A stretch of DNA of 64,000 nt from the NCBI GenBank assembly GCA_003315655.1, contig NIZT01000025.1, positions 1 to 64,000 on the forward strand, written 5' to 3'. The translations under genes and the position numbers were made by a program. This document shows positions 11,684-23,500 of the stretch, in pieces. The notes under the pieces are model-generated. The model worked only from the letters and a program-made list of their open reading frames with translations. It searched no databases and was not told the DNA's origin. Position 1 is the first letter of the stretch, and every line of letters starts with the position of its first letter. This stretch comes from Candidatus Methanobinarius endosymbioticus. Lineage in GTDB: Archaea > Methanobacteriota > Methanobacteria > Methanobacteriales > Methanobacteriaceae.

Positions 11684-13318
11684 CTAATTAAAATCATATG
11701 GTCTTTCAAACAAGTCAAAGTCTTGAACATAATTTTTTCCAGTGATCATTGCTATTTCTGCTTTTTGAAGTTCGGCTCCTAAATATGCAGCATGTTCGAG
11801 TCGTGTGACAAGACCATGTCTTATCAATTCATCATATATTTCTTTAGTATATCTTCCTTCAATAGTTAAATCAGGAATCGTCTTTTTAAAATGAGTTATT
11901 ATAATTTTACTATTTTCAGGAGTTATAGAATGTTCCACTCTTATTTTAAAACTACCTGCACGATCTAAAACAAGTTTATTAGATTCATGGGCTTCTTCCA
12001 AAGGAACATCAAAATCAGATTCATCATAATTTTCATAGAAGTCTGGTCTTTTCCTTTTATCTTTAAATACAAGAAGATTTATACCTAGATCTTTAGGTAT
12101 AGATTCCCTATTTTTAGCTAAAAACATTATTTTACTAGCTATAGCTAATTCATAAACACTTCCACGAGTTTTTCCACTTTCTTCAGGTGTGAAAAGAAGA
12201 CTGGCACCTAATTCCATTGCTATTCCACTAAGTAGAGCATTAACTCCTACAGAATCTGTATCCATAAGTTCATTAACATTTCCTACTCCAAAAAACATGG
12301 GCTCTGACCTTTTTTCATGATATTTTCTACATGCAATAATAGAATCTACTATACTACTGCTGTTGACAGGATCTAAAATTAAATCAGCAATTATTTGAAC
12401 ATTTTCTTTTTCACAGTCTTTAGCTAACTCTGTCATAGATTCTACTCTTTGATCAACATTATGAGGAACTTTACCATCTGAAAAATTAGTAGGTAAAGCA
12501 ACAGCTGGAACATTATACTTTTTTAGTAAAGGCAATATTTCTTTATAATTTCCCAAATCTATGCTTAAAACCATGTCAATTCCATTTTCAATAGCAATAG
12601 CGATTTCTTTAGGATTTAATGTATCAATACTCAAAGCTTTTTTACCAACAATAGGCCTAAGAATAGATATTATTTCAGGAATTTTGTCTGACATATCTTC
12701 TCCTGCAACCATACCTATATCTATCATGTCAGCCCCATTAGCTAAAAAATATTCACATTTTCTAACTAATTCTTCTTTAGTGAGAACTGGAGCATTAGCT
12801 ATTTCTGCTAAAACTCTCATAGGAAAATCTTCACCAACTGCTAATTCTCCCACCATAACATTATTTGATTTTTTAAGAAGTGATTCTCTTTTTTTAGTGT
12901 TAGATTCAAAATCTTCGATAAATCGAAGAGCTTGTTTCTTTTTTTCATCCTCAATTAGTTTATCTGCAGGTTTAGTTGTAGAAAGTTCTAAATTTTCAAT
13001 CAAATCCATAACCATGCCTAAATCTGCAACATCAGTAGAACCTTTAAAAGTAGGAATATTTAATGCGTGATAAATTTCATCAGTGGATTTTCTCATAAGC
13101 CCAGGAGTGATGATTAAATCTATATCTCCCTTTTCTAATTCAGAAGAATAATAGTTTTTAATTTCCTTAATTATCATACGAGGAGTTAAAAAAGCAGCTA
13201 TTTGTGAATCAGCAATATGTATCATAACTTCATGTTTAGATTCATTAGCTATTTTTTCAACTAAAGGAAAAGCTAAATTTCCTGTTATAATAAGTATTTT
13301 CATAACATCCCTATTCAT
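11684..13318 (-). CDS. Dihydropteroate synthase-like pterin-binding protein (methanopterin pathway)
   Basis: The 544-aa protein has an archaeal N-terminal extension ([20 protein letters not shown]). From about residue 170 it has a pterin-binding TIM barrel ([31 protein letters not shown]). A C-terminal segment of about 150 aa is of the type seen in methanogen dihydropteroate synthase-related proteins (TIGR00284). It is likely to act in tetrahydromethanopterin synthesis, joining a pterin and an arylamine, by family knowledge. The in-frame Met at 13303, preceded by AGGGATG, is a better start than 13318. Intact. Confidence 0.82.
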   Translation of the reverse strand: MNRDVMKILIITGNLAFPLVEKIANESKHEVMIHIADSQIAAFLTPRMIIKEIKNYYSSELEKGDIDLIITPGLMRKSTDEIYHALNIPTFKGSTDVADLGMVMDLIENLELSTTKPADKLIEDEKKKQALRFIEDFESNTKKRESLLKKSNNVMVGELAVGEDFPMRVLAEIANAPVLTKEELVRKCEYFLANGADMIDIGMVAGEDMSDKIPEIISILRPIVGKKALSIDTLNPKEIAIAIENGIDMVLSIDLGNYKEILPLLKKYNVPAVALPTNFSDGKVPHNVDQRVESMTELAKDCEKENVQIIADLILDPVNSSSIVDSIIACRKYHEKRSEPMFFGVGNVNELMDTDSVGVNALLSGIAMELGASLLFTPEESGKTRGSVYELAIASKIMFLAKNRESIPKDLGINLLVFKDKRKRPDFYENYDESDFDVPLEEAHESNKLVLDRAGSFKIRVEHSITPENSKIIITHFKKTIPDLTIEGRYTKEIYDELIRHGLVTRLEHAAYLGAELQKAEIAMITGKNYVQDFDLFERPYDFN

Positions 13319-13800
13319 CTTATATTATATTCATATTATATTATTTATTTTATATTTATTAAATACTAATGAGTACATATTACTAATATAAGTACTAATT
13401 AATTTTAATTGTTTTTAGCTTATTTGTAATTATATAATTTAAATTAATATCTTTTAACCAATATATCTTTAATAATATTTTATAATTCTTTTATATTAAT
13501 AATTAATTTGTATAATATTCATAATTTTTTTATTTATAAAAAAGTATTTTTAAAAAGTATCTTAAGAAGCATCTTAAAAAAAAATTTTAAAAGTATTCTT
13601 CAAATTTATTTTCAAATTTATAATATAGATATTCTATATAATTACTTATAAGAAAAATATAAAATAAAATAATTATAATGAAATTCAGATAATTTTTATA
13701 AAAAATATAATATTGATATTAAAAATACTAATTTTGTTCATTTTTATTATTGTAATACAAATTATGACAATTATGTTCAATTATATGTCATTATGAAAAG
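13319..13800. other. Upstream region of the por operon
   Basis: About 480 bp of A/T-rich sequence between divergent genes. It holds several A/T runs and repeated ATTATG-like words near 13760-13796, but no gene or clear operator. Confidence 0.45.
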
Positions 13801-13809
13801 TTTATATAT
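13801..13809 (+). promoter_or_regulatory. TATA box of the por operon
   Basis: TTTATATAT lies about 45 nt before the porC ATG, with a strong GGAGGA ribosome binding site at 13842-13847. Spacing fits an archaeal promoter with a short leader. Confidence 0.55.
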
Positions 13810-13854
13810 CTTGTAATTTATAATGATTATACATGATGAATGGAGGAAATTTGA

Positions 13855-14385
13855 ATGATTGAAATTCGTTTTCACGGCCGTGGCGGACAAGGTGCCGTTA
13901 CCGCAGCAGAGATTTTAGCTAAGGCTGCATTCGAAGATGGGAAATATTCACAAACATTCCCTTTCTTTGGAGTTGAAAGACGGGGTGCTCCTGTTAGAGC
14001 TTTTACAAGAATCGATGATAAACCTATACAGATAAGATATCAAGTTCAAAATCCTGACTATGTAATTGTCCTTGATGATGGATTATTAGACGTGATAGAC
14101 GTCTTTTCTGGAATAAAAAATGATGGAAAAGTCATTATTAACACGATTAAGAAAGAAAACTTAACAGAAAATAAGGACAAAGAAGTTTATGATATTGATG
14201 CAACTGGAATAGCTCTAGAAAATCTAGGAGTTCCAATTGTTAATACCATTATGCTAGGATCATTTTCAAAGAAAAGTGGTGAAGTATCTCTTGATTCCAT
14301 TATAAAAGTTATAAAGGAAACATTCCCTGGTAAATTAGGAGATAAAAATTCAAAAGCTGCTAAAGTTGCTTATGATCAAATTTAA
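13855..14385 (+). CDS. porC: Pyruvate:ferredoxin oxidoreductase gamma subunit
   Basis: The gamma subunit of four-subunit pyruvate synthase, which interconverts pyruvate, CoA and CO2 with acetyl-CoA using ferredoxin. The 176-aa protein starts [20 protein letters not shown] and has the KorC/PorC pattern [19 protein letters not shown] around residues 40-60. It is the first gene of a plus-strand cluster in the Methanobacteriales order C-D-A-B-E-F and carries the cluster's best promoter and GGAGG site. The early part is less AT-rich than its surroundings. Intact. Confidence 0.92.
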
Positions 14386-14678
14386 TTCTAAAATATAAAA
14401 TAACATGATTAAATCTGATTTATTTAAATAAAGTTTATTTATATAATCTTATTTAATTATTAATCATGTAAAAATTAAATAATTCTATTAAATTGATTAA
14501 ATTTTAAAAATAAATAAAAATTATCTAAGAATTATCTAAAAACTAGATGAAAAATAGATAAAATTGATTATATTGATAAAATTAATTAATTATTCAACTA
14601 ATAATCATATATTAACAATATTTTTAAAAAGGATCATTATAGTTTAAAAATTAAACTCAAAAATAATAAGGTGATGAA

Positions 14679-14921
14679 ATGGATTCTATTGGAGGAGTAG
14701 TAAGTAATCCGGGAAGTACCCGTAGTAACAAAACAGGGAGCTGGAGAACATTCAAACCTCTTCTTGATAAAGAAAAGTGTATTGATTGTGATAATTGTAT
14801 TATGTTCTGTCCTGAAGGATGTATAAATAAAGATCATAATATAGATTACGATTATTGTAAAGGTTGTGGCATATGTGAAGTAGAATGTCCAGTAAAAGCT
14901 ATTAAAATGGAAAGAGAGTAA
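14679..14921 (+). CDS. porD: Pyruvate:ferredoxin oxidoreductase delta subunit (2[4Fe-4S])
   Basis: An 80-aa ferredoxin-like subunit with two four-Cys motifs, [11 protein letters not shown] and [11 protein letters not shown], that passes electrons from the TPP site to external ferredoxin. It lies between porC and porA. The 293-bp gap after porC is unusually long for this operon and may contain an internal promoter. It ends 40 bp before porA. Length and motif spacing are standard for PorD. Confidence 0.92.
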   Translation: MDSIGGVVSNPGSTRSNKTGSWRTFKPLLDKEKCIDCDNCIMFCPEGCINKDHNIDYDYCKGCGICEVECPVKAIKMERE

Positions 14922-14961
14922 AAAATTTAATAGTTTATAAACTAAAAAAGGAGAATTATTA

Positions 14962-16113
14962 ATGACAAAAAAAGTTATGACAGCTAATAGGGCAGTTTCT
15001 GAAGCTGTTAAATTAGCTAAACCACAAGTTATTCCTGTTTATCCTATCACTCCTCAAACATCAATTTCAGAATATCTTGCACAATTTGTAGCTGATGGAG
15101 ATATTGATGCTGAATATATTAGAGTTGAATCAGAACACAGTGCTATAAGTGCAGCTCTTGGAGCATCAGGAACAGGTGTTAGAGTATTTACAGCTACCTC
15201 TTCCCAAGGTTTAATGTTAATGCATGAAATATTATATGCAGCTGCAGGAATGAGAATGCCAATAGTTATGGCCGATGCAAATAGATCAATATCTGCACCA
15301 TTAAGTATTTGGAATGATCAACAAGATTCAATTGCTCAAAGAGATTCAGGTTGGCTTCAAACTTATGCTGAAAATGGACAAGATTCTCTTGATTCTGTAT
15401 TAATGGCATACAAAATATCTGAAAACAGTAAAGTACTCTTACCATCCATGGTTTGTTTAGATGGATTTATATTAACACATACAGTAGAACCTGTTGAAAT
15501 ACCAACTCAAGAGCAAGTAGATAGTTTCCTTCCGAAATACAAGCCAGAGCACGCATTTTTAGATCCAAAACAACCTAAATCATTAGGAACATTAACTGAT
15601 CCTGATTATTATATGGAAACTAGATATCAACTCGAAAAAGCTATGGAAAACTCTATAGAAGTAATTGAACAAGTAAGTAAAGAATTTAAAGAAATATTTA
15701 GTAGAGAATATGGACTTGTTGAAGAATACAAATGTGAAGATGCTAAAATTATAATAATTGCTATGGGATCAATTTGTAGTACTGTAAGAGTTTGTGTTGA
15801 TGATATGAGAGAACGTGGTGAAAAAGTAGGACTTCTTAAAATAAGATCTTATAGACCATTCCCCCAAGAATATATCCAAAAAGCGGTTCAAAACGCAGAC
15901 AAAGTAGCAGTTCTTGACAAAAATATAGCTTTTGGTGTTGGTGGAGCTTTATACAATGATATTAAAGCAAAAATTGATATCGAAGCATATGACTTTATTT
16001 TAGGACTTGGTGGAAGAGATATCACTCCAAAAGATATTGATGAAGTGCTTGATAAAACTAAAAATCCAGTAAAAGATGTTACTTGGATAGGTTTAAAAAA
16101 TAAAGGCATGTAG
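14962..16113 (+). CDS. porA: Pyruvate:ferredoxin oxidoreductase alpha subunit
   Basis: The 383-aa alpha subunit holds the pyrimidine-binding part of the thiamine diphosphate site and helps bind CoA. The start [20 protein letters not shown] and the conserved [13 protein letters not shown] near residue 30 are diagnostic of 2-oxoacid ferredoxin oxidoreductases. [17 protein letters not shown] follows. [16 protein letters not shown] agrees better with pyruvate than oxoglutarate enzymes, and the gene order supports Por. A GGAG site precedes the ATG. Intact, TAG stop. Confidence 0.93.
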   Translation: MTKKVMTANRAVSEAVKLAKPQVIPVYPITPQTSISEYLAQFVADGDIDAEYIRVESEHSAISAALGASGTGVRVFTATSSQGLMLMHEILYAAAGMRMPIVMADANRSISAPLSIWNDQQDSIAQRDSGWLQTYAENGQDSLDSVLMAYKISENSKVLLPSMVCLDGFILTHTVEPVEIPTQEQVDSFLPKYKPEHAFLDPKQPKSLGTLTDPDYYMETRYQLEKAMENSIEVIEQVSKEFKEIFSREYGLVEEYKCEDAKIIIIAMGSICSTVRVCVDDMRERGEKVGLLKIRSYRPFPQEYIQKAVQNADKVAVLDKNIAFGVGGALYNDIKAKIDIEAYDFILGLGGRDITPKDIDEVLDKTKNPVKDVTWIGLKNKGM

Positions 16114-16206
16114 TCAAGTCATATTATTAAAAAATAAGAATAATTAAATTATTAAAAATAATTAAAATTAATTAGGGATAATTAGAAGCATTAGGAGAGA
16201 ATAAAT

Positions 16207-17076
16207 ATGAAAATACCTGAAGAAGAACTTCTAGCACCAGGACACAGAGGTTGTGCTGGTTGTGGAGCTACCATAGGAGTAAGGTTAGCTTTAAAGGCAT
16301 TAGGTAGAAATACTGTAGCTATTTCTGCTACAGGTTGTTTAGAAGTTATTACAACTCCTTTTCCAGAAACAGCGTGGGAAATACCTTGGATACATGTAGC
16401 TTTTGAAAATGCAGGTGCTGTTGCATCTGGAGTAGAAAGTGCGCTTAAAACTCAAGGAAAAACTGATGTTAATGTAGTTGCTTTTGCTGGAGACGGTGGA
16501 ACAGTAGACATTGGTATGCAATCTCTTTCAGGAGCTATGGAAAGAGGACATAACTTGATTTATATTTGTTATGATAATGAAGCATATATGAATACAGGAA
16601 TTCAAAGAAGTGCTTCTACACCATATGGAGCATCTACAACTACTTCACCACATGGAAAAGACAGTTTTGGTGAAGATAAACCTAAGAAAAATATGCCTCT
16701 TATAATGGCTGCTCATGGAGTTCCATATGTAGCTACAGCTTCTATAGCATATCCAGAAGATTTCATGAAAAAAGTAAAAAAAGCTTCTGAAACTGAAGGT
16801 CCTGCATATTTACATTTAAATCAACCATGTACTACTGGTTGGGGTTATGATCCTTCAAAAACTATTGAACTTGGAAGATTAGCTGTTGAAACTGGTTTCT
16901 GGCCACTTTTTGAAATAGATCATAGTTATTTTAAATTGACTTATAAAACACAAGATAGAAAACCTGTAAATGGGTTTTTAAACGCTCAGAAAAGGTTTAA
17001 ACACTTGTCTGATTTAGAAAAAGAGAAAATTCAGGAACACGTTGATACACAATGTGCAGAATTAGGAATAAAATAA
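16207..17076 (+). CDS. porB: Pyruvate:ferredoxin oxidoreductase beta subunit
   Basis: The 289-aa TPP-binding subunit. [20 protein letters not shown] at the N-terminus carries the CxxC that helps bind an Fe-S cluster. [20 protein letters not shown] (about residues 93-112), continuing to [10 protein letters not shown], is the TPP/Mg2+ motif (GDGG...N). It sits 93 bp after porA with a GGAGAG site. Usual length, intact. It makes the complete catalytic core together with porA, porC and porD. Confidence 0.94.
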   Translation: MKIPEEELLAPGHRGCAGCGATIGVRLALKALGRNTVAISATGCLEVITTPFPETAWEIPWIHVAFENAGAVASGVESALKTQGKTDVNVVAFAGDGGTVDIGMQSLSGAMERGHNLIYICYDNEAYMNTGIQRSASTPYGASTTTSPHGKDSFGEDKPKKNMPLIMAAHGVPYVATASIAYPEDFMKKVKKASETEGPAYLHLNQPCTTGWGYDPSKTIELGRLAVETGFWPLFEIDHSYFKLTYKTQDRKPVNGFLNAQKRFKHLSDLEKEKIQEHVDTQCAELGIK

Positions 17077-17219
17077 TTAAAGATTATGATTAAAATTATA
17101 ATTTAAGATCTTAATTAGAATAATAAATCATTATAATAAATCTAAAATAAATTAGATAAATTTTAAAATAATAAATTTAAAACAATGATATCCAAAATAA
17201 TAATACTGGGGGAATAAAG

Positions 17220-17723
17220 CTGGAAAAAATATTAGTACAACATGATTTGTGTAATGGTTGTTTAGATTGTGAAAATGCTTGTTACGGACTTTATGGCGCT
17301 TCCAGAATAATTATTAAAGAAATTGATGGTACATATTACCCTATAGTTTGTCAACAATGTGAAGATGCACCTTGTAAGGCAATATGCCCTACAGAAGCAA
17401 TAAAAGGCAAAGGTGTTGAAGAAGATAAATGTATAGCTTGCGGATTATGTATGATAGTATGTCCATTTGGAGCTGTTACTTTAGAAGAAAGAAAAGCTCA
17501 AAAATGTAATCAATGTGAAGGAAGAGAAGATGGACCTGCTTGTATTAAAGCATGTTCTAAAAGAGCTATTTCCTTAGTTGATGTAGACAAAATGAAGAGC
17601 AAAAAACAAGACGAATATTTATCAAAGCTTGCAGGAGTCTCTAAAAAACCAAAATCTAATAGTATATTAAATGTCTTAACTAGTGGAACGAGATGCAACA
17701 AAGCATATAAAGATAAAGAATAG
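17220..17723 (+). CDS. porE: PorE polyferredoxin-type subunit, apparent CTG start
   Basis: A ferredoxin-like protein encoded with pyruvate synthase in Methanobacteriales, thought to carry electrons to or from the enzyme. The sequence contains CNGCLDCENAC, CQQCEDAPCKAIC, CIACGLCMIVC and CNQCEGREDGPACIKAC, enough for about four [4Fe-4S] clusters. The family normally starts M-E-K-x-L-V-Q-H-D. Here those residues are read from CTG GAA AAA at 17220, seven bases after a GGGGG site, with no ATG in frame. I infer a CTG start or a mutated ATG. A TTG at 17247 would remove the first conserved residues. 167 aa. Confidence 0.82.
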   Translation: MEKILVQHDLCNGCLDCENACYGLYGASRIIIKEIDGTYYPIVCQQCEDAPCKAICPTEAIKGKGVEEDKCIACGLCMIVCPFGAVTLEERKAQKCNQCEGREDGPACIKACSKRAISLVDVDKMKSKKQDEYLSKLAGVSKKPKSNSILNVLTSGTRCNKAYKDKE

Positions 17724-17743
17724 ATAACAAAGAAGGTACAAAA

Positions 17744-18172
17744 ATGAACGAATTAGTTTCAAATCCTGAACTCTGTGTAGATTGTGCAAAATGTGAAAGA
17801 AATTGCCCAATGACTGCAATTAGAGTCAATGAAGGAGTACCATTATTTTGCATGCATTGCACACCAGATAAAGCACCTTGCTTAAATATTTGTCCAGAAA
17901 ATGCTATTGAAGAATTAGGAGGAGCAATAGTAATTAATGGAGAAAAATGTATAGGATGTGGACGCTGTAGAGATGTTTGTCCTATTGGAGCTATTTCAAT
18001 GAATGAAATAGGACAGGCAAAAAAATGTGATCTTTGTGTTAATGAAACTTCTCAACAATGTGTTGATTCTTGCCCAACTAATGCATTAACCAACAACTCT
18101 GATGAAATTGTCTCTGCTAAACAAAAAAAAATAGCAAATGAACTTAAAAGACTAAAAGGAGTTATGAAATAG
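17744..18172 (+). CDS. porF: PorF polyferredoxin-type subunit
   Basis: A 142-aa protein with CVDCAKCERNC, CMHCTPDKAPCLNIC, CIGCGRCRDVC and CDLCVNETSQQCVDSC, again enough for about four [4Fe-4S] clusters. It follows porE by 20 bp and closes the por operon, followed by T-rich sequence suitable for termination. Its architecture resembles the ferredoxin that ends the cdh operon in this window (36425-36904), so both enzyme systems appear to have dedicated electron carriers. Intact. Confidence 0.85.
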   Translation: MNELVSNPELCVDCAKCERNCPMTAIRVNEGVPLFCMHCTPDKAPCLNICPENAIEELGGAIVINGEKCIGCGRCRDVCPIGAISMNEIGQAKKCDLCVNETSQQCVDSCPTNALTNNSDEIVSAKQKKIANELKRLKGVMK

Positions 18173-18714
18173 TAATTCAACTTTTAAATTTTTATCTTTT
18201 GAGTTTTTTATTTTTTATATTAATTTTCAATTAAATTTTTAAAATAAATAAAATTATTCAATATTATTTTAATAATATTTTTTATTATTTTTATTAATTT
18301 TTTATTAATTTTTATATATTACAATATAGAATCATATCCTAGTATAAAAAATTATTATGATTATTATAATATTGTTTATAGTTGATGTTTAATTATTTTA
18401 TTAAAAAATATTTGGCAAATATAAGAGAATATTTTATAATTTTAATATCTTAAGTAAATAAGTTACTACATAATTCTAATAAACAAATTTATAGATATAA
18501 ATTTATAGATATAATAGAATATATAATGAAATATGTAAATATTTTTAACTTATTCTAAATAAAAATTAATTAAAAATTATATTATAAATAATTAATAATA
18601 TATTTATTATTTAAATTTAGTATAAAAATATATTTGCAAATTTAGTATAAAATTATGTTCATATTATAATTTATATAATAAAAACATGATGAAAATTATA
18701 ATTATGGGAATTAA
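18173..18714. other. AT-rich intergenic stretch after por operon
   Basis: T-rich runs at 18185-18215 probably terminate the por transcript. The remaining 500 bp show no gene, only short direct A/T repeats such as the TTTAGTATAAAA-like words near 18615-18650. Confidence 0.45.
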
Positions 18715-19572
18715 ATGATAACCGAAAAACAAGTTGAAGATACAATCTACCAACTTTATAAAAAAGCTACAATACATCTTCCTGAAGATGTTAAAATATC
18801 ACTTGAAGATGCACTTAAAGTTGAGACTGACGAATTACCTCGACTAAATATTGAAGCTATTTTGAAAAATATTGAACTAGCAGAGGAAAAGTCCATTCCA
18901 ATGTGTCAAGATACAGGTCTACCTATAATTTTTGTAAAGCTAGGTAGTGTAAAGGTTGAAAAGGATAATTTATATGAAGTAATATATCAAGGAATAGCTA
19001 AAGGTGTGAAAAAAGCTACAAAAGAAGTTCCACTTAGACCAAACATTGTAGACCCTATAACAAGAGAAAATACTGGAAATAATACAGGGATTAACATTCC
19101 TCAAGTAGATATAGAACTAGTAGATGAAGACTATATTGAATTTACAATTCTTCCTAAAGGATTTGGATCTGAAAATAATAATGCTCTTAAAATGGCTTTA
19201 CCAGGAGAAGGAATAGAAGGAATAAAAGAATTTGTTATAGAAACTGTGTTAAAAGCAGGAGGTAAACCTTGTCCACCAATGATTGTAGGAGTGGGTGTTG
19301 GAGAAACTTCTGATTTAGCTTTAAAAACAGGAAAAAAGGCACTTCTTGGAAAATTAGGAGAAAGAAATTCTGATACTACATTAGCTAACTTAGAAAAAGA
19401 ATTATTAACCGAAATAAACAATTTAGGGATAGGTCCTATGGGTTTAGGTGGAAAAACTACTGCTTTAGATGTAAAGGTTAAAAAAGTATCTACACATACA
19501 GCAGGTCTTCCAATAGGAGTATGTATACAATGTTGGGCTCATAGACATGTTACAACTAGAATAAAAGGATAA
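18715..19572 (+). CDS. Fumarate hydratase alpha subunit (class I, N-terminal domain)
   Basis: A 285-aa protein matching the alpha subunit of two-subunit oxygen-sensitive [4Fe-4S] fumarases (or the tartrate dehydratase alpha relative). The fumarase interconverts fumarate and malate in the incomplete TCA pathway of methanogens. [15 protein letters not shown] (about residues 62-76) carries a cluster cysteine, and [17 protein letters not shown] and [11 protein letters not shown] carry the others. The beta subunit is not in this window, as is common in methanogens. Intact. Fumarase is favoured over tartrate dehydratase from the organism's metabolism. Confidence 0.85.
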   Translation: MITEKQVEDTIYQLYKKATIHLPEDVKISLEDALKVETDELPRLNIEAILKNIELAEEKSIPMCQDTGLPIIFVKLGSVKVEKDNLYEVIYQGIAKGVKKATKEVPLRPNIVDPITRENTGNNTGINIPQVDIELVDEDYIEFTILPKGFGSENNNALKMALPGEGIEGIKEFVIETVLKAGGKPCPPMIVGVGVGETSDLALKTGKKALLGKLGERNSDTTLANLEKELLTEINNLGIGPMGLGGKTTALDVKVKKVSTHTAGLPIGVCIQCWAHRHVTTRIKG

Positions 19573-19602
19573 AAAATATAAAATTATAAAAAAGTCTAAA
19601 GA

Positions 19603-20268
19603 CTAACCTTTAGGCTTTTTGAAAGTTAACATAAATATAGTTCTTCCACCAATATCAACAGCCCTATCTCCTATTCTTTCAAGGAATCTAGCTATAAATA
19701 TTAAATTGATAGTTTGATTAATATTTTCTTTATCTTCAAACATGTTTTTAGTAACCTGTTCAAGTATTGAATCAAAAAGATCATCTACTTTATCATCATC
19801 TTCTGACAATTCTTTAGCCATATCAATATTTTGGTTTAAAAACGCATAAAATCCTTTACTTAACATCATCTGAACATAATCAGCCATGTATTGTAAATCT
19901 TCCATTACTTTAGCTGGAACTTTAACATCTTTTATTAAAGCAGACCCTTCTGCTATATTAGCAGCTAAGTACCCTATTCTTTTCATATGACTACCTACTC
20001 TTATAGTAGATTCAATGAACATTAAATCACCAGCAACAGGTTGTTCAACAGCTATAAATTTTATACATCTTCTTTCTAAATCAAAAGCTGCTTGGTCAAT
20101 ATCTTTACTTTTTGAAACAACTTCTTCGACTATATCTTGATTATAGTCATTTAATAATGTGATAGCTTTACGATGGGATTCCATGACCATTTGCCCCATT
20201 TTTTCTGCATCATCTTTTACACTATTTATTCTATTTTTAAATGATATTCTCGGATATTCTTTATCCAT
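19603..20268 (-). CDS. phoU: PhoU-family phosphate signalling protein
   Basis: The 221-aa protein shows the two three-helix PhoU repeats, with DIDQAAFDLERRCIKFIA in the first half and NLIFIARFLERIGDRAVDIG near the end. The latter carries the conserved E-R-x-x-D metal site. PhoU represses phosphate uptake through the Pst transporter when phosphate is ample. It is the last gene of the minus-strand cluster pstS-pstC-pstA-pstB-phoU. It is convergent with fumarase with only 30 bp between stops. Intact. Confidence 0.88.
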   Translation of the reverse strand: MDKEYPRISFKNRINSVKDDAEKMGQMVMESHRKAITLLNDYNQDIVEEVVSKSKDIDQAAFDLERRCIKFIAVEQPVAGDLMFIESTIRVGSHMKRIGYLAANIAEGSALIKDVKVPAKVMEDLQYMADYVQMMLSKGFYAFLNQNIDMAKELSEDDDKVDDLFDSILEQVTKNMFEDKENINQTINLIFIARFLERIGDRAVDIGGRTIFMLTFKKPKG

Positions 20269-20533
20269 TAAAACAACACCTTTTAGATTTGTTTAATTTG
20301 TTCGTATTCAGATTGTTTATATTATTAATTATTTAAGATCTATATTGAAAGGTATTAATTAAATATTAACAAAATAATAGCTCTATAATTCTAATATCTA
20401 CTTATGTTTTTTATCTAATAAATAATTATTGAATTATAGTTTATTATAGTTTATTCTACATTAATTATAATTTAATTATAATATTATGGATATTTTAGCA
20501 TAGTTTATTAATAATTTAGAACTAAAAAGTTTT

Positions 20534-21289
20534 TTAACCAAATCTTCCAGTAATATAGTCTTCAGTTTTACTATCCTTAGGATCAACAAATAATTTATCA
20601 GTTAGATTACTTTCAATTATTTCACCATTTAAGAAAAATGAAGTATATTTTGAAACTCTTGTAGCTTGTTGCATATTATGAGTTACAATAAGAATAGTAT
20701 AATCCTTTTTAAGCTTATGAATTAAATCCTCTACTTTTGTAGTTGAAATTGGATCTAAAGCAGAACATGGTTCGTCCATTAAAATAACTTCAGGATTATT
20801 AGCTATTGTTCTAGCTATACAGAGTCTTTGTTGTTGACCTCCAGATAATCCCATAGCAGAGTTATCTAATTTATCTTCTACTTCATCCCATAATGCAGCA
20901 GACCTTAAACTTTCCTCAACTCTTGCAGAAATTGCATCATCATCTGTTATTCCATGGATTTTGAGACCATATGCTACATTTTCATAAATAGATTTAGGAA
21001 ATGGATTAGGCTTTTGAAAAACCATACCTACTTTTTTTCTAAGATCCACTACATCCATTTTAGGATCGTAAACATCTTCTCCATCCAAATAAACATTTCC
21101 AGTGCGAGAAAAACTAGGAATTAAATCATTCATCCTATTAATAGTTCTGATAAATGTAGATTTACCACAACCAGAAGGACCAATAAGCGCTGTTACAGTA
21201 TTTTTAGAAATTTCTGTATTAATATCTTTGAGTATATGAGAATCTCCAAAATATACATTTAGATTTTCTACTTCAATTCGGTTCATCAT
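20534..21289 (-). CDS. pstB: Phosphate ABC transporter ATP-binding protein
   Basis: The 251-aa ATPase of the high-affinity phosphate importer. Walker A is GPSGCGKST (about residues 37-45), the signature is [16 protein letters not shown], and Walker B is [18 protein letters not shown]-type phosphate-specific segments ([13 protein letters not shown]) identify PstB rather than other ABC ATPases. The length is normal. It sits 227 bp after pstA, perhaps with a separate promoter in that gap. Confidence 0.95.
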   Translation of the reverse strand: MMNRIEVENLNVYFGDSHILKDINTEISKNTVTALIGPSGCGKSTFIRTINRMNDLIPSFSRTGNVYLDGEDVYDPKMDVVDLRKKVGMVFQKPNPFPKSIYENVAYGLKIHGITDDDAISARVEESLRSAALWDEVEDKLDNSAMGLSGGQQQRLCIARTIANNPEVILMDEPCSALDPISTTKVEDLIHKLKKDYTILIVTHNMQQATRVSKYTSFFLNGEIIESNLTDKLFVDPKDSKTEDYITGRFG

Positions 21290-21516
21290 TAACCCCTTGT
21301 TAATAAATTTATTTTAATTTTACTAAATTTTATTATTATATTATAAAATTCCATTAAATTCAATTTTAATATATCAAGTATATTAATATATAATTAGTTA
21401 ATTTTATATCATATCCATTTTTATACTATATTTTTATAACATATTCATCTTAGAATATTAAATTATTTTAATACTCATTTAGAACAATATTATTTAAAAC
21501 AATATTATTTTGCTAA

Positions 21517-22380
21517 TTATCTCCCCATTATTTTTCTTTGATATTTATCTACTAAATAATTAGATACAAATGTTAATACTAGTACAATTATAACAAGAAC
21601 TGCTGCAGTACCATAAGCATTTTCAAGTGAAATTCCCTCAGTAGCTAAAATATATAAATGAAGAGGAAGTGGTCTTCCAGGATCAAAAATTGAAAGAGGC
21701 ATTGAAAGGGAAGATCCAACTGCAAACATTACTGCTGCTGCTTCTGAAATAACTCTTGTCATTCCTAATATAACACCAGTTACAATGCCAGGAATTGCTG
21801 CTGGAAGTACTACACGATAAATAGTTTGCCATTTTGTAGCTCCAAGTCCATAGCTACCTTCACGATAAGAACTAGGTATGGAAGAAATTGTAACTTCAGA
21901 TACTTGGAATATGGTCGGAAGTGCCATAATTGCTAACACAAGGCCTCCTGAAAGAAGTGACCATCCAAGTCCTATAGCCACTACAAAAAATGCCAAACCA
22001 AAAAGTCCATAAACAATAGAAGGGATTGAAGCAAGAGTTTCTGCACCAAAACGTGTTAATTTAGTTATTTTACCTTCACCAGCATATTCAACCAAATATA
22101 CAGCAGCACCAACACCAAGAGGTGTAGCTACAATACCTGCAATAAGAGTAACATATATACTGGAAACAATCATTTGAAATATTCCACCAGAAGCACCAGA
22201 ATCAATAGGATTTGCAAATATAAATTCAAGATTAACTACTGGTAATCCCATTATCAATATATATCCTAATATAAGTACTAAAATTAATATTGTGATTATT
22301 CCTGAAATAATGAATATTGCATTCATTATTTTTTGAGAAGTTTTTGGAGAAATTATTTTCTGTGATTTTAATCCCCTCAT
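21517..22380 (-). CDS. pstA: Phosphate ABC transporter permease PstA
   Basis: A 287-aa inner-membrane subunit with about six membrane helices and the conserved permease loop [20 protein letters not shown] (about residues 172-191). Its ATG overlaps the pstC stop codon in an ATGA arrangement, so translation is coupled. A leader of about 20 polar residues precedes the first helix. Intact. Confidence 0.93.
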   Translation of the reverse strand: MRGLKSQKIISPKTSQKIMNAIFIISGIITILILVLILGYILIMGLPVVNLEFIFANPIDSGASGGIFQMIVSSIYVTLIAGIVATPLGVGAAVYLVEYAGEGKITKLTRFGAETLASIPSIVYGLFGLAFFVVAIGLGWSLLSGGLVLAIMALPTIFQVSEVTISSIPSSYREGSYGLGATKWQTIYRVVLPAAIPGIVTGVILGMTRVISEAAAVMFAVGSSLSMPLSIFDPGRPLPLHLYILATEGISLENAYGTAAVLVIIVLVLTFVSNYLVDKYQRKIMGR

Positions 22381-23279
22381 AAATAACCTCCCCCTACATC
22401 TACTTTATACTTATGTTGGATATAATTTGCAATTAAAAGAAGAATAATTATTATTAAAAAAAGGACTATTGCAGTACCAAATAAAGCATTGTAATGAAGT
22501 CCAGTTGCATAGCCCATCTCAAGAGCAATATTAGCAGTTAAAGTTCTAACAGGATCAAATATAGAACCAGGAATCTGTACAACATTACCTGCAATCATTA
22601 TAGCTGCTAATGTTTCTCCAATTGCACGGCCCATGCCTAATATAATAGAAGTTATAATTCCTGGAAGAGCTGCAGGGAAAATTACATGCCTTATAGTTTG
22701 CCAATTTGTTGCACCAAGTCCAAAAGAAGCTTCCCTATATTCATGAGGAACTGCTCTTAATGAGTCTTGAGATATTGTTATAATGGTCGGCAATACCATA
22801 ACTGTTAAAATAAGTGCAGCTGTAAACATACTAAAGCCAGTTCCACCAAAATTAGTCCTTATTATTGGAACAAGAACGATTAATCCAAAAAATCCATATA
22901 CTACAGAAGGAATTCCTGATAAAGTTTCGATAACGGGTTTTAAAATCCTTCTTATACTATTGGGAGCTACTTCTGCCATAAATATAGCACAGAGAAGTGA
23001 TAAAGGAACTGCCATGATCAAAGACAATAAAGTCACATAAATTGACCCTATTATCATGGCAAATACCCCAAATTCCCCATCACTTGGAGCCCAATTCATT
23101 CCAAATAAAAAACGAAAGAAACCATAATCTTCAAAAGCAGGAAATCCTTCCATTAATATAAATAAAACAATTAGAAGAATTATAATAATAGAAAAAATAG
23201 CTGTTATAACCAAGCTTTTTTCTATCAAAAATTCAGAAAGTCTATTTTTTTCCATGATAATCCTCATAAGTAATTCCAA
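22377..23279 (-). CDS. pstC: Phosphate ABC transporter permease PstC
   Basis: A 300-aa partner permease with six or more membrane helices. The ATPase-contact loop is [20 protein letters not shown], and [13 protein letters not shown] is a typical PstC segment. The start at 23279 may instead be one of the following Met residues, since [12 protein letters not shown] is a cluster of three Met codons. The stop is TGA within the ATGA overlap with pstA. Intact. Confidence 0.93.
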   Translation of the reverse strand: MELLMRIIMEKNRLSEFLIEKSLVITAIFSIIIILLIVLFILMEGFPAFEDYGFFRFLFGMNWAPSDGEFGVFAMIIGSIYVTLLSLIMAVPLSLLCAIFMAEVAPNSIRRILKPVIETLSGIPSVVYGFFGLIVLVPIIRTNFGGTGFSMFTAALILTVMVLPTIITISQDSLRAVPHEYREASFGLGATNWQTIRHVIFPAALPGIITSIILGMGRAIGETLAAIMIAGNVVQIPGSIFDPVRTLTANIALEMGYATGLHYNALFGTAIVLFLIIIILLLIANYIQHKYKVDVGGGYL

Positions 23280-23500
23280 ATAATAATTTTTAACAATATT
23301 TGATTAATAAATATTTGACTTAATGGACAATTTATAATATTAGTTTTTCATAGATATTTAATAATTCTCAAGATTATTTATAAACATAATTTAATAATAT
23401 AATTTTATTTGATAAAATTTTTTATTTAATGAAATTTCCTATATATAAGATTTTTATTTAATAGATTTTTTATTTGATAAGATTTTATTTGATAAATAGG

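Noticed and set aside
12561..13070. 169-codon plus-strand ORF inside the pterin synthase gene
   Set aside because: Antisense shadow of a well-supported gene; composition is the mirror of the real codons.
18615..18650. Short direct repeats TTTAGTATAAAA upstream of fumarase
   Set aside because: Such words are frequent by chance in nearly pure A/T sequence and show no fixed spacing.
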